Numbered from the stretch's first letter, positions 45,985 to 54,316 are shown. The stretch: DNA of 64,000 nt from UBA9676 sp963837105 (GCA_963837105.1 CAWIMG010000017.1:124001-188000), one strand, 5' to 3'. Translations and numbers: made by a program. The notes: generated by a model from the letters alone, not told the origin.

Positions 45985-46296
45985 ATGTCATCGACGTCAG
46001 AGCCTGTGCACCTCAGCAACCATCACCGCAACACGCTGCGCCAGATCTTCCAGCATCCCGTGAGCCACAACATCGAGTGGCATGCCGTGGTGTCGTTGCT
46101 GAAGGCGATCGGCTCGGTCGTGGAGCACCGCGATGACATGGTTGCCGTGACTGTCGGGTCTGCAACCGAATTCTTCGACGTCCCCGCGCATAAGGACATT
46201 GACACCCAGACGGTTGTCAACCTGCGCCGGATGCTGAGCAGTGCCGGGTACGGGCCCGATGCTGAGGAAGCCGGGGCCAAGGGCCAGGCGGACTGA
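45985..46296 (+). CDS. Small conserved protein, possibly HicA-like fold
   Basis: This 103-residue protein contains HLSNHHRNTLRQIFQHP and SHNIEWHAVVSLLKAIGSV, followed by VAVTVGSATEFFDVPAHKDIDTQTVVNLRRMLSSAGY split over the second half. I know similar actinobacterial proteins annotated only as hypothetical. The alpha-beta-beta-alpha character and the basic-then-hydrophobic start resemble HicA-type double-stranded-RNA-binding toxins, but no HicB-like antitoxin gene is adjacent. Start ATG has a gaggag ribosome site. Confidence 0.6.
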   Translation: MSSTSEPVHLSNHHRNTLRQIFQHPVSHNIEWHAVVSLLKAIGSVVEHRDDMVAVTVGSATEFFDVPAHKDIDTQTVVNLRRMLSSAGYGPDAEEAGAKGQAD

Positions 46297-46470
46297 CAGC
46301 GGCACCCGCGTGCCGGCGGCGCGCACCCACGAGGCCATCTTGCCCAGAGGGTGTGCGGGGCTGACCCGGTGACCAGTTCTCGCAGTCGGCCCGGCCACAC
46401 GGCGTCAGACCGGGTCCGCGAACCCTTCAAGTCGGCAACATGGGCCAGATGTTTGCCGTGGTGACGCCCG

Positions 46471-46752
46471 GTGCGGCTGGCGCACCGGGTCATCGGCTTC
46501 GCCCTGTTCGCGCTTACCGTGCCGATCGCGGTGCACTGCCTGCTCGCCTACGGCGTGCAGCTCACCAGGACCAGGGTTGCTGTGCATTCGATCGCGGGCT
46601 GTTTCCTCTACGGCGCTCTTGCCGCGAAGGTGCTGCTGGTACAGAGCCGGCGGCTGCCGGGCTGGGTGCTGCTGGTCGCCGGGGGCACGCTCGCGGTGGT
46701 CGTCAGCGTGCTCTGGCGTTCCGGGGCCGCCGCCGCGGCGTGCATGTGGTGA
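46471..46752 (+). pseudogene. Remnant of a DUF6529-like membrane protein (C-terminal part)
   Basis: The 93-residue frame has three helices (VIGFALFALTVPIAVHCLLAYG, VAVHSIAGCFLYGALAAKVLL, LPGWVLLVAGGTLAVVVSVLW) and matches my memory of the C-terminal half of DUF6529/cytochrome-b561-like proteins, including the paired His residues. The family is normally about twice as long; the N-terminal helices are missing upstream. It is probably a truncated gene in a stretch of gene scraps. Confidence 0.5.
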
Positions 46753-46906
46753 TGGGGCTGGCGGACCATCAGCTGCGTCAGCTGCACCGGGTGCCGGTCC
46801 TGGCCGGCTGCCGCGCTCCTGGCGGCGCGGCTGGGGCCCTCGCGTCCGGTGTCGTCGTGGGAGGGAGAAGGGGATGGGTTCGTCAGGCGTGTCAGTGTTC
46901 AAGCGG

Positions 46907-47002
46907 TGCTTCGTGGAACCGATCGCCCGCGAACTCCCGATGGAATACGCACTCGAGCTGAACCGGCTGATCGAGCTTCAGATGGAAGGGGCGGTCGGCT
47001 GA
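46907..47002 (+). pseudogene. 3' remnant of sufB (Fe-S assembly)
   Basis: The frame ending at the TGA 47000-47002 encodes CFVEPIARELPMEY followed by ALELNRLIELQMEGAVG, the characteristic C-terminus of SufB. Similarity starts abruptly at about 46907; upstream sequence in this frame is unrelated. Its stop overlaps the ATG of a sufD fragment, as in complete suf operons, so it is a captured piece of the sufB-sufD junction. The functional copy must be elsewhere. Confidence 0.8.
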
Positions 47003-47220
47003 TGAGCGGGCTTGGGGGGGCCGTGGAATCCGCGGCCCCGGTGTCCCGGCTGCACCTGCACCAGTCCTACGACGTGCCGGACTTCCCGGTGCCGAGCGGG
47101 CGCGAAGAGGAGTGGCGGTTCACGCCGCTGCACAGTTCAGCGAAGGGAACCACATCCGGCCAGCGGCGGTTGCGCTCCGCGCCACCCGCCCGGCGGCCCA
47201 CCCTGTGTATGGGTTCTTAG
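47002..47220 (+). pseudogene. 5' remnant of sufD (Fe-S assembly)
   Basis: The frame starts with ATG overlapping the sufB stop and encodes a SufD N-terminus: SRLHLHQSYDVPDFPVPSGR and EEEWRFTPL. After about 45 residues similarity ends (HSSAKGT onward) and an unrelated tail leads to a stop at 47220. Full SufD proteins are near 400 residues. Together with the sufB tail this gives about 240 bases of suf operon DNA with no functional gene. Confidence 0.8.
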
Positions 47221-47642
47221 CGGTTCCTGCACCGGGCCGCAGCCTCAGGGCTCCGGTGGCTGACCGGACAGTTTCCACGCCGCCAAACGCGAGCTTTGCC
47301 TTTCCGGCCTGATCGGATAGCCGTCACTACCGAGCGCTGCATCGAGTACACAGCGTTGTCGAACAGGATGCAGCGCACGGCGCGCTCTGTTGACCGCGCT
47401 GGGCGTCACGGCCCGCTTCACCGCACGTCCCGGGTACATAGCATGGCGGACACCGCGCGGAACGAGCAGCCTGGAGAAGAAACCCACCATGACCACCCTA
47501 ACGGTGAAGGCGGCCCTGCCGAAGGGTACGCCCGCGCCGTGGCTAGCGGCCAGAGTAAGCCCGGGAACGAAGCAGGAACGCAAGCGCGAGGCGGGCGCCT
47601 GGGAACCCACAGCGTCCCTCGTCCTCGGCAGGCCCGCAGGTG
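47221..47642. other. Gap with one unrecognised short frame
   Basis: A + strand frame from ATG 47490 (MTTLTVKAALPKGTPAPWL) has a fair ribosome site but no family resemblance and runs against the end of the STAS gene. I see no RNA gene or clear repeat here. Confidence 0.35.
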
Positions 47643-47978
47643 TCAGGCGGCGTTGCCCGCAACGAAGGGGCCAACTGGGTGCTGGGCTGCCGGCAAGATC
47701 CCGTCCAGGTGAAAGACGTCCAGGAGCCGCCGCACCTGCCGGGACGGCGCCAGCAGCGACAGGCTGCCTCCCGCTTCCCGCGCCCGGTTAGCCGCGGCGA
47801 CCAGGACGCCGATCCCGCCGGCATCTATGAAGGCGACGCCTGACATGTCGACGGCCAGATGGACGTCCCCGCCGCTGATTGCCGCCATGAGGAAGCGCCG
47901 GATGGCGGGGGAGGTGGAGATGTCGATCTCCCCGTCGAGGACGACGGTAGCTGAAGGTGGATCCGAGACGACGGTCAT
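47643..47978 (-). CDS. STAS-domain anti-sigma factor antagonist
   Basis: This 111-residue STAS protein reads VVLDGEIDISTSPAIRRFL, VDMSGVAFIDAGGIGVLVAA and SLLAPSRQVRRLLDVFHLDGIL, typical of SpoIIAA-like antagonists that bind RsbW/SpoIIAB-type kinases. At the phosphorylation site the usual D-S-S/A-G reads Asp52-Ala53-Gly54, so the normal phosphoacceptor Ser is missing. It could be a non-phosphorylatable, constitutively active form or a structural scaffold. No kinase gene is adjacent. Confidence 0.82.
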   Translation of the reverse strand: MTVVSDPPSATVVLDGEIDISTSPAIRRFLMAAISGGDVHLAVDMSGVAFIDAGGIGVLVAAANRAREAGGSLSLLAPSRQVRRLLDVFHLDGILPAAQHPVGPFVAGNAA

Positions 47979-48032
47979 GGTTGTCGCACCCCTGCTTTCA
48001 TGACGGGGTGACCGGCGAGGTCCAGACCGCGT

Positions 48033-48260
48033 GTGCTAGGCAGCCTACGCCTGGCGGCAGGGCCTGGCTACGCCCGGTGGCCGCACCGGGCCCGGGCCGC
48101 CTTGGTGGTGCTCGTGCCCGGCATGGGCGACCTGCGGGCCTCCTATCGCTTCCTCGCCCCGGCCCTCAAGGAGGCGGGTTACCGGGTCGTCTGCACTGAC
48201 CTTCGCGGCCACGGCGACAGCGACGCCACGTTCAGCTCCGCGCGGTGCGTGTCCTCGATG
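48033..48260 (+). pseudogene. Alpha/beta hydrolase, N-terminal remnant
   Basis: The frame encodes an alpha/beta-hydrolase start: RAALVVLVPGMGDLRASYRF, then LAPALKEAGYRVVCTDLRGHGDSDATFSS. Resemblance stops there and the downstream frame (to 48473) is not hydrolase-like. The nucleophile elbow and catalytic triad are missing. It is a truncated gene. Confidence 0.6.
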
Positions 48261-49046
48261 ATCTGCGCAAGGGGTTCGCGGCAGGGCCGCCGCCGGGTCT
48301 ACGGTGTCTTGCATGGTCTCGTCCTTCCGGTTTGGCGGGGGATGGGATCTAGGCCCCGCCGAGCGCTCTCACGCCTCGGCGGGGCCGCGGTCGTAACGGG
48401 CTTGGGCAGGTCCAGCCTGCGGGCAGGCGAGAGCAGGCGCGCGGGGTGCGTGCCGTCGCCGCTGCTCTTGTAGCAGTACCGGCAAACGCGGGTTGCAGGT
48501 GGTGGTAACTGAATAGTGCTCTACCGGCAACGCCCGCCGGTCAGGTACCGCCGCAGCTTGAGCGAGGCTGAACCGGAAACGATGATCACCCCGGCTCGCA
48601 GCACGGGCTGTTGCCGCGGGATCATGGAGATAGCACAGCGAGGCGCGGTGCCACCACTCCGGTGCGCTACCGCCGGGGTTCGGCTCGCGCCCATCGGCAG
48701 TGCCCGGCAGTGGGCATTGCCTGGGCAGTCCCGCTGGTCCCGCCGGGAACCAGAACTGGCTGATCTGTGCTCGATGCGACGTCAGTCCCGGATCGCTGCC
48801 CGCCGCAAATATTCGGCAAGAGGTCGCCGCGTGGGCGGCGCTGCCTCTGCGGAGATATGACTGTCGGGAACGGCCCGTGGCTGCGGACGAATAGCCACCA
48901 CCAGCGGATCCGGCTCATCGCGTCCTGGCCGTCCTATCGACAGGCCACAGCTGGCTGACTGCCCCGGTTAACATGAATGACCCCGCATCACAGGTGTCAA
49001 GTTCCGATTCTCAAGTTCCGCTATCTGCAACCCAACTGCAGCCGGG
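48261..49046. other. Gene-poor stretch at the right end of island A
   Basis: No convincing gene, RNA or IS was recognised. Frames are short and base composition is less biased than in coding DNA nearby. The last part (from about 49049) resembles the flank of the tRNA-derived repeat at 35964. Confidence 0.45.
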
Positions 49047-49093
49047 ACCATAGATCAACTTCGTAAGCATAAGAGATTGCCCAGGTCAGAACA

Positions 49094-49137
49094 GGTGCGC
49101 CGCCAGGGACTCGAACCCCGAACCCGCGGATTAAGAG
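49094..49137 (-). repeat. tRNA-Lys 3' fragment, internal att site (repeat copy 2)
   Basis: These 44 bases equal positions 36007-36050 and 61350-61393. Left of the core, 49049-49093 aligns without gaps to 35964-36006 (shared AGATCAACTTCG and AGATTGCCCAG blocks), so the direct repeat extends to about 89 imperfect bases. Copy 2 separates islands A and B. Confidence 0.85.
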
Positions 49138-49363
49138 AGCGATAGACGGTCAGCCGGACGGTGCCGGATGAGACCGGAATCGTCCGTTTGCTCAGGTCAG
49201 AGTCAATTGTGACTAGCCAGCCCCTGCCGGGCCCAAACAGGGCTCACCGGCGGCGCCACTAGCACCGTACTAGCGCCCTCGCCCGTTGTTGATCTTCCAC
49301 TTCACGATCACGAAAGGGCTTCGGGACCGCGATGACGAGCCGGCCCGCGGGCCCTACGGCTAA

Positions 49364-49604
49364 CGGCGAGGGCGGTTGTTCGCGCTGTCCCGCCCAGCCG
49401 GGTCGTGCTTGTCATAGCCCAGGTGGCCGGTCATCTTCTCAGCCAGCGCCCGCTCCAGCACCGCCCTGGTCACCTGGGACAGCAGGCCGTCCGGGCCGAG
49501 CAGCTCCACGCCCTCGGCCTTGCCCAGCAGCTCATGGGCCAGCTCTGCTCATCGACCAGCGGCCGGGAGCCCGGCGGCCGGTCTTCGGGCTTGCGGGGCA
49601 CCAT
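49364..49604 (-). pseudogene. IS256-family transposase, N-terminal remnant
   Basis: On the minus strand from ATG 49604 the product begins VPRKPEDRPPGSRPLVDEQ, then (after one frame slip near 49547) ELAHELLGKAEGVELLGPDG, LLSQVTRAVLERALAEKMTG and HLGYDKHDPAGRDS. This is the usual IS256 N-terminus. It ends at a stop near 49364, with the DDE domain missing. Upstream, CTGTGTAAGTGA (minus strand, 49660-49671) is a likely IS256 terminal repeat, since it recurs beside the IS256 C-terminal remnant at 55.5 kb. Confidence 0.7.
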
Positions 49605-49735
49605 CGCATCACGTGTCCTTCCGCGAACCGCAATTCCTGCGGCTCATCGTCAGGCCACGTCACTTACACAGCCGGAACGGTGTTTCCGGCCCGATCACGC
49701 TGAGCCTTGAGTGGCTTGGCGGGAGAGGTGCCGTG

Positions 49736-49873
49736 ATGACCGCGACACTGGCCGGCGTGACGAGGAAGAAGGACAAGCCGGAGCCGAGCGCTGAGGCGCA
49801 GGTGGCCGAGGAGCTGGTGCGCCGGGCCCGGGAGCAGGGCCTGTCGCTGACGTGCCGTCGCTGGTGCGGATGA
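49736..49873 (+). pseudogene. Second IS256-family N-terminal remnant
   Basis: From ATG 49736 the frame encodes TATLAGVTRKKDKPEPSAEA and EELVRRAREQGLSLT, again an IS256-type start of a different subtype. It is cut after about 42 residues where the metallo-hydrolase remnant begins (about 49858). It is oriented opposite to the first IS256 piece. Confidence 0.6.
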
Positions 49874-50215
49874 TCGCTGACTGGCCCCCGAAGGTGTGGC
49901 CCGGGGACAGCATCAGGTCAAATCCCTCGGCGATCTGGTGGGCACCATCGAGCAGCGTCAGGTTGAACCCCGCGATCTTCTGGTAGTGCTCCCTCGGTGC
50001 GAACGACGTCGCAAACATCTCGTGCGACGGGGTGGTGTCCCATTCTTTGCGCTGCAGGTAGAACGCGCTGTCCGCGAACGGCTCGACTGTCATGCAATGG
50101 TCCCAGTCCAGGTGGGACAGCACGACCATGTCGATGTCGCGCGGGGTCAGCCCCCGGTCAGCCAGGTGCCGGGTAATCGGCTTGACGTTCGACGACGTCG
50201 GCGAAGACCTGGCCC
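49858..50215 (-). pseudogene. MBL-fold hydrolase (AHL-lactonase-like), C-terminal part, split by the ISAs1 element
   Basis: The minus strand encodes VKPITRHLADRGLTPRDIDM, then VVLSHLDWDHCM with the HxxxDH-type zinc motif, YLQRKEWDTTPSHEMFATSF and LMLSPGHTFGGQSAI. This is the middle and end of a metallo-beta-lactamase-fold hydrolase of the lactonase subgroup. A one-base slip separates FADVV from VKPIT near 50,190. The far end is lost where IS256 DNA begins. The N-terminal part lies on the other side of the inserted IS (52173-52394). The gene is inactive. Confidence 0.78.
50206..50215. repeat. 10-bp target site duplication, left copy
   Basis: GACCTGGCCC here is identical to 52173-52182 on the other side of the IS. 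A 10-base duplication fits the ISAs1 family, which usually gives 8-10 bases. Confidence 0.85.
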
Positions 50216-50313
50216 CAGGGCTCCGGCATAGTGGCGAGATGTCCGTTTCGGTTATGCGGGTGGGTCTGATCTGGCGGGGGGGCGGCGTGCTTGCGTGCCC
50301 TGTGCGGTGCTGC

Positions 50314-50754
50314 TTAGGTGCCGCTGGCGGTGAGGATCACGATTGCCCGTTCGGCGGCGGCTCGTACTCGTGGCACTTGGTCGTCTTGTAGCCCGGCGGC
50401 GGCGCTGAATGCGTCCCCGATGCGGTGGCGGGCAATCACTTTGGCTGCCATCTCCCGTACCCGCCAGGCGTCGTCGCTGGTTGCCTGGATGATCGCTGCC
50501 GTCGCGCGGTTGTCCCAGGCGTAGAGCAGGCCGCGGGCTGCCCAGACCCGCGGCCAGTAGCCTGTCCTTCCGCCGGCCTGGCCGCTGAGCACGGCCTGGG
50601 CGGGGGGCCCGCCCAGGGCGAGAAGGAGGGAGTCGTCTATGTCATGGCGGCCTTGGAGCAAGTCGATGCAGCCAGAGACCAGGGCGGGCTTTCCCCGCCG
50701 CTGGCATTCGGCCGCGATGCTCTGGCGTGGCGTCAGCCGCCAGATGGCCGGCAT
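50314..50754 (-). CDS. HEAT-repeat protein carried inside the IS
   Basis: The product is 146 residues. The N-terminal RLTPRQSIAAECQRRGKPALVSG and CIDLLQGRHDIDDSLLLALGG precede helical repeats: RVWAARGLLYAWDNRATAAII, DDAWRVREMAAKVIARHRIGD and DDQVPRVRAAAERAIVILTASG. The repeats with conserved Trp/Arg-Val-Arg are HEAT-type (PBS-lyase-like) scaffolds. I know homologues as stand-alone chromosomal genes of unknown function in actinomycetes. It starts 69 bases beyond the transposase stop on the same strand and lies fully within the terminal repeats, so it moves with the element. Confidence 0.8.
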   Translation of the reverse strand: MPAIWRLTPRQSIAAECQRRGKPALVSGCIDLLQGRHDIDDSLLLALGGPPAQAVLSGQAGGRTGYWPRVWAARGLLYAWDNRATAAIIQATSDDAWRVREMAAKVIARHRIGDAFSAAAGLQDDQVPRVRAAAERAIVILTASGT

Positions 50755-50823
50755 GAACCCAAGTGTCGCAGGCGGCCGGGGCTAGGGCCTGCTGGCGGCC
50801 GGGGGAGGTGGTGCCTGGTTCGT

Positions 50824-52044
50824 TCATGCCAGGCTGAGCCCGAGGGTGGCCAGGGTGCGGGTGGCGTCGCGGGCGTGGTAGCGGGTGGCGGCGGCGATGC
50901 CGTGGTCGCCGCCGAGTTTCAAGATGCCGATACCAAGGTTGCGCAGGGTGGCCATGACCTGGGGGCCGTTGCCGGTGCGGACCTGGCTGTGGTCTTCGCC
51001 GTAGCTGACATCGCGGATGTGGTGGAGGGCTTCGATGCCCCAGTGGCCGCGGATCCAGGCGGCGAGCTGGGCGGGGGTGGCCTGGTGGGCGCCCAGGCTG
51101 GTGACGGCGTAGCTGGTCTCGGTAGACCACTTCGTGGTTCCGTTCAGTGGCCTGCGGCGGCGCCTGATCTGGATGGCCTGGGCGGCGTGCGGGAAGGCGA
51201 TCCCGGCGGCCACGGCGGCGGTCTTGAGGGTGCGCCACTCGGCGCGGCCATGGCCTTTCTCCCTGGCGTCGAAGGCGGCCGGGACCTGCCGCCAGGGCAG
51301 GCTCTTCAGTTGTGCGTGCAGGGTGGGCTGGCTGTTCTTCACGGCCAGGATGTAGTGCGCGTTCTTTTCGGTGACCAAGAACTCGGCATGCTCACGCTGG
51401 GCGTGCATGGCATCGGCGGTCACCACCGCCCCCGCCAGGTCCAGCGGGGCCAGCAGCGGCGCGAAGCAGGTGATCTCATTAGTCTTGCCGTCCACCTCGG
51501 CCTGGGCCAGCACCGCGCCGGCCTGCGGATCGGCCGCCGCCAGCAGGTGCCGGGCCTGCCCGCCGGGGCTGGCATGCCGGGTGCCGCGCACCGCCTTGCC
51601 GTCCACCGCCACCGCCCGCCGCTCCCGCCGGCCAGCCCCAGCCGGCGGCCGGGCGGCCAGCCACGACCCCACCGCAGCCTCCAGCGCGGCCGCATCCACC
51701 GCCTCCAGCACCCGGCGGATAGTCGCCTCATCCGGCGGCTGGAACCGCCGTGCCAGCGGGTCGTAACGGACCCCAAGCGCGGCCAGCACCCGCGGCGGGG
51801 CATCGGCAGCCCACTCGCCGATCGCGGTGAACGACCGCGCCCCGGCCAGCACCCCCGCCACCGCAGCCAGCAACAACGACGTCAGCGTGTGCCGCACCCC
51901 GCGCGGATCACGAGGATCAGGCACCTCAGCAAGATGCTCGGCCAGGCTGGGGCACTGGCCCGCCAGCAGCGCCCGGTCACCGGCAGGCAGACCCCGAACG
52001 TGTCCCAGGGCAGGGCCAATCAGCGATGATGACACGGCAGGCAC
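50824..52044 (-). CDS. ISAs1-family transposase (H-repeat-associated type)
   Basis: This 406-residue transposase has the N-terminal associated domain (DPRDPRGVRHTLTSLLLAAV) and a DDE domain with VDGKAVRGTR (Asp148), VVTADAMHAQ (Asp211) and the C-terminal IRGHWGIEALHHIRDVSYGEDHSQ. No frameshift or internal stop is present, so it is likely active. Its start lies about 100 bases inside the right terminal repeat. Confidence 0.92.
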   Translation of the reverse strand: MPAVSSSLIGPALGHVRGLPAGDRALLAGQCPSLAEHLAEVPDPRDPRGVRHTLTSLLLAAVAGVLAGARSFTAIGEWAADAPPRVLAALGVRYDPLARRFQPPDEATIRRVLEAVDAAALEAAVGSWLAARPPAGAGRRERRAVAVDGKAVRGTRHASPGGQARHLLAAADPQAGAVLAQAEVDGKTNEITCFAPLLAPLDLAGAVVTADAMHAQREHAEFLVTEKNAHYILAVKNSQPTLHAQLKSLPWRQVPAAFDAREKGHGRAEWRTLKTAAVAAGIAFPHAAQAIQIRRRRRPLNGTTKWSTETSYAVTSLGAHQATPAQLAAWIRGHWGIEALHHIRDVSYGEDHSQVRTGNGPQVMATLRNLGIGILKLGGDHGIAAATRYHARDATRTLATLGLSLA

Positions 52045-52172
52045 GGCCTTCCGCGAAGATCATTGGATTCGACACCCACATGATCTTGGAAGCCGTGCCT
52101 GCCCGGCACTCAAAACACCAGAACGGCCATCAGGCCATCAACCGGACATCACGCCACTATGCCGAGGCCCTG

Positions 52173-52394
52173 GACCTGGCCCACGTGTACCAGCTCGCGA
52201 TCCTTGGGCCGGATGTGCTCGGCATAGTCCTGGGCGCTGCAGCCGACATCGATGAGAGCGGTCAGGTGCGGTCCCCGGATCAGCCACGACACGTAGGGGA
52301 TGTCGATGGCGACGCCCGCATGGTGCATGTAGGTGAAGCGGCTCTTTTCCCGGTGCGGGCCGTAGGCGACGACCATGGGCTCGATCGTGAACAT
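52173..52394 (-). pseudogene. MBL-fold hydrolase (AHL-lactonase-like), N-terminal part
   Basis: ATG 52394, with an aaaggacg ribosome site, starts FTIEPMVVAYGPHREKSRF, TYMHHAGVAIDIPYVSWLI, LTALIDVGCSAQDYAEHI and RPKDRELVHVGQV, the N-terminal half of the split hydrolase. The reading stops at the IS end. Removing the IS and one target duplication joins VGQV to FADVV in frame, which confirms that the two pieces were one gene before insertion. TSD copy: 52173-52182. Confidence 0.8.
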
Positions 52395-52415
52395 CGTCCT
52401 TTCCTTCATGGCAGG

Positions 52416-52561
52416 CTGGCAGGAGGCTGGTGATGTAGGCAGGGGTCAGCGGCCTGCGGTCGACCTGCACGCCGAAGGGTGCGAGCGCATCAGCGACTGC
52501 GCAGGCCACAGCCGCTGCGGTGGCGGTCATCCCGGACTCGCTCATTCCCCTCCCCCGAAGG
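52416..52561 (-). pseudogene. C-terminal remnant of a molybdenum hydroxylase large subunit
   Basis: The minus-strand frame encodes QAGLRGRGMSESGMTATAAA, VACAVADALAPFGVQVDR and RPLTPAYITSLL. This is the C-terminal end of CoxL/xanthine-dehydrogenase-type large subunits, including the GMSESG loop that corresponds to the active-site Glu region (usually GxGExG). It is cut off upstream and runs into the MBL gene downstream. It suggests that a longer catabolic operon once lay here. Confidence 0.6.
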
Positions 52562-52853
52562 CCAGCTTGACACTGGAGGAACCTGCACATATAAAATCCC
52601 ATATCTGATGTTCGTAAGAGGCCAGAGCTAGGGGCATCACTAACAGGCGATTTGTTACGTCATATTGAGCAATCCCGATCTCGACCTAGCCGTTGCGCTT
52701 GTTCAGACGGCCCGCCGCATCCCAAGCATGCTCGGTGCAGGCGGCCACCGTCCGAGTTCCGGCCCACGCTGATGCGCGAGTCAGGTTCAGGCGCAGGCCG
52801 ACCGATTGGAGAGAGATCCTAGGCCACATGGGCTGAAACGAAGGGACTTGGCC
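52562..52853. other. Junction into the low-GC segment, no gene seen
   Basis: GC drops here from typical values. No frame is convincing. The stretch likely holds the promoter of the amidohydrolase gene at 52854 and the breakpoint of the Mo-hydroxylase remnant. Confidence 0.4.
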
Positions 52854-54174
52854 ATGCCTCGACTGATCATTCGCAACGGCATGATTCTGACTCTGGACTC
52901 GGTTGGGACATATTTCGAGCGAGGTACGCTTATTATTGACGGGGACCGAATAGTTTCCGTCGACGATGGAGCGGTCCCGGTTATGGATCAGCCCGGGGAT
53001 AAGGCGATCGATGCGGCCGACAAGATCGTTATGCCGGGGCTAGTCGATTTGCATTACCATACCGCCCTCGGTAAGGGATATAACGATCATTTGCCCCTGT
53101 GGGAGTACCTCGACGAGTGCTGGTATCCTATCGTCCGGGCGGTAGACCCAGAGGCTGCTTACTGGGCGGCGCTTGTGAGCTACACCGAGTCCATCAAGTC
53201 TGGTGTGACCACGGTCAACGACATGTATCGTCAACTCACTGCACTTGCTCAAGCCGCCGATGACATTGGTATTCGGGCAGTATTGTCTAGCGATGCTGCG
53301 TTGCCCGAGTATGGCCTTGACACCTTGGCCGATAATGCCGACGCATACGCGGCTAATCACGGCAAGGCCGGTGGGCGCATCGAGATTCTGGGTCGGTATA
53401 GATTGGCTTCCAACTGTCGACATGGCGTTTTTGCGCGACGCCCGGTCCCTTGCCAACGAGCTCGGGACTGGCATTCACATCCATCTCAACGAGTCGATGT
53501 CGGAGGTCGAAGACTCTCTCACACGCTTTGGAAAGCGGCCAGCTCATGTATACAACGAGGCCGGATTGTTGGGGTCAGACGTGGTGGCCGCGCACTCAGT
53601 CTGCCTCGATGACGACGAAATCAGCTTGCTCGCAGAAGCTGGAGCACATGTATCACATAATCCTTCCTCTAATGCCAAACTCGGCAACGGGATTGCGCGC
53701 GTCCCAGAAATGCTGCGGTCTGGTATCAATGTTGGGCTCGGCCACGATGCGTGCGAATGTAATAATAGTGCAGATATGTTCGAGGTCATGAAGTTTGCCT
53801 CCCTCATACACCGTGCAAAGTGGTCCGATGCGAGCCTAATGCCGGCAGAGGCGGTGCTCCGAATGGCGACCAACTCCGGTGCGCGCGCACTGGGGCACGA
53901 TACCGGCCGGCTGCAGCCCGGCTCGAAGGCTGACGTTATACTTATCGACACTAACAACGCAATCTTTACCCCCTTGATGAGGGATAGCGCCGCGCACATT
54001 CAGAGCCATCTCGTCTTCGCTGCCAACGGGAGCGTGGTTGACACGTCCATTATCGATGGGCGCATCGTTATGCAGAACCGACGACTAGCCTTCGTGGATG
54101 AGGGGCAGATAATCCGCGAGGCGAATGCGGCTTTTCGTCGTATCCGAGATGACCTCGTTGTTGTACGGCGATAA
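52854..54174 (+). pseudogene. Amidohydrolase (cytosine/guanine-deaminase-like) with one apparent frameshift
   Basis: ATG 52854 starts PRLIIRNGMILTLDSVGTYF, with IVMPGLVDLHYHTALGKGY carrying the metal-site HxH. Near 53,385 the frame changes (GRIEI to WVGIDWLPTVDMAF), and the protein continues with GIHIHLNESMSEVEDSLTRF, VVAAHSVCLDDDEISLL, SHNPSSNAKLGNGIARVPEM and VGLGHDACECNNSADMFEV to 54174. The HxH, His, His and Asp ligands of ATZ/TRZ-type amidohydrolases are all present. Corrected length is about 440 residues. Sampled lines show 43-50% G+C, far below the neighbours, a sign of foreign origin. Substrate probably an aminopurine or similar heterocycle. Confidence 0.78.
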
Positions 54175-54316
54175 GCTGATTCAGCGGTCGCCGACGTCCG
54201 CCGCGAGCTTTTCGGGGAAGACTTTCCCGCGGCGACCGGGATTGTGGTTAAGGAACTATTGGGCCGGGGCGTTTTGATAGAGATGGATGCTGTTGCAGTG
54301 CTCTGACCCCGGCACG

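Larger units (their letters stand above)
36051..49137. mobile_element. Genomic island A between tRNA-Lys repeat copies 1 and 2
   Basis: The segment is bounded by two 44-base direct copies of the tRNA-Lys 3' end. It holds accessory genes (desaturase, redox module, two-component system) plus gene scraps, which is typical of an integrated island. No tyrosine or serine recombinase, relaxase or replication gene was found, so it is either a decayed element or one that needs an integrase in trans. Confidence 0.65.
50216..52172. mobile_element. Complete ISAs1-family element with HEAT-repeat passenger gene (1,957 bp)
   Basis: The element has 29-base terminal inverted repeats at 50216-50244 and 52144-52172, both starting CAGGG and agreeing at 26 of 29 positions. 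It is flanked by perfect 10-base target duplications (GACCTGGCCC). Inside are a full-length ISAs1-type transposase and, downstream on the same strand, a second intact gene for a HEAT-repeat protein. ISAs1 elements are usually 1.2-1.5 kb with one gene, so this one is larger by about the length of the passenger. Near-intact ends and matching duplications suggest a recent insertion. Confidence 0.85.
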
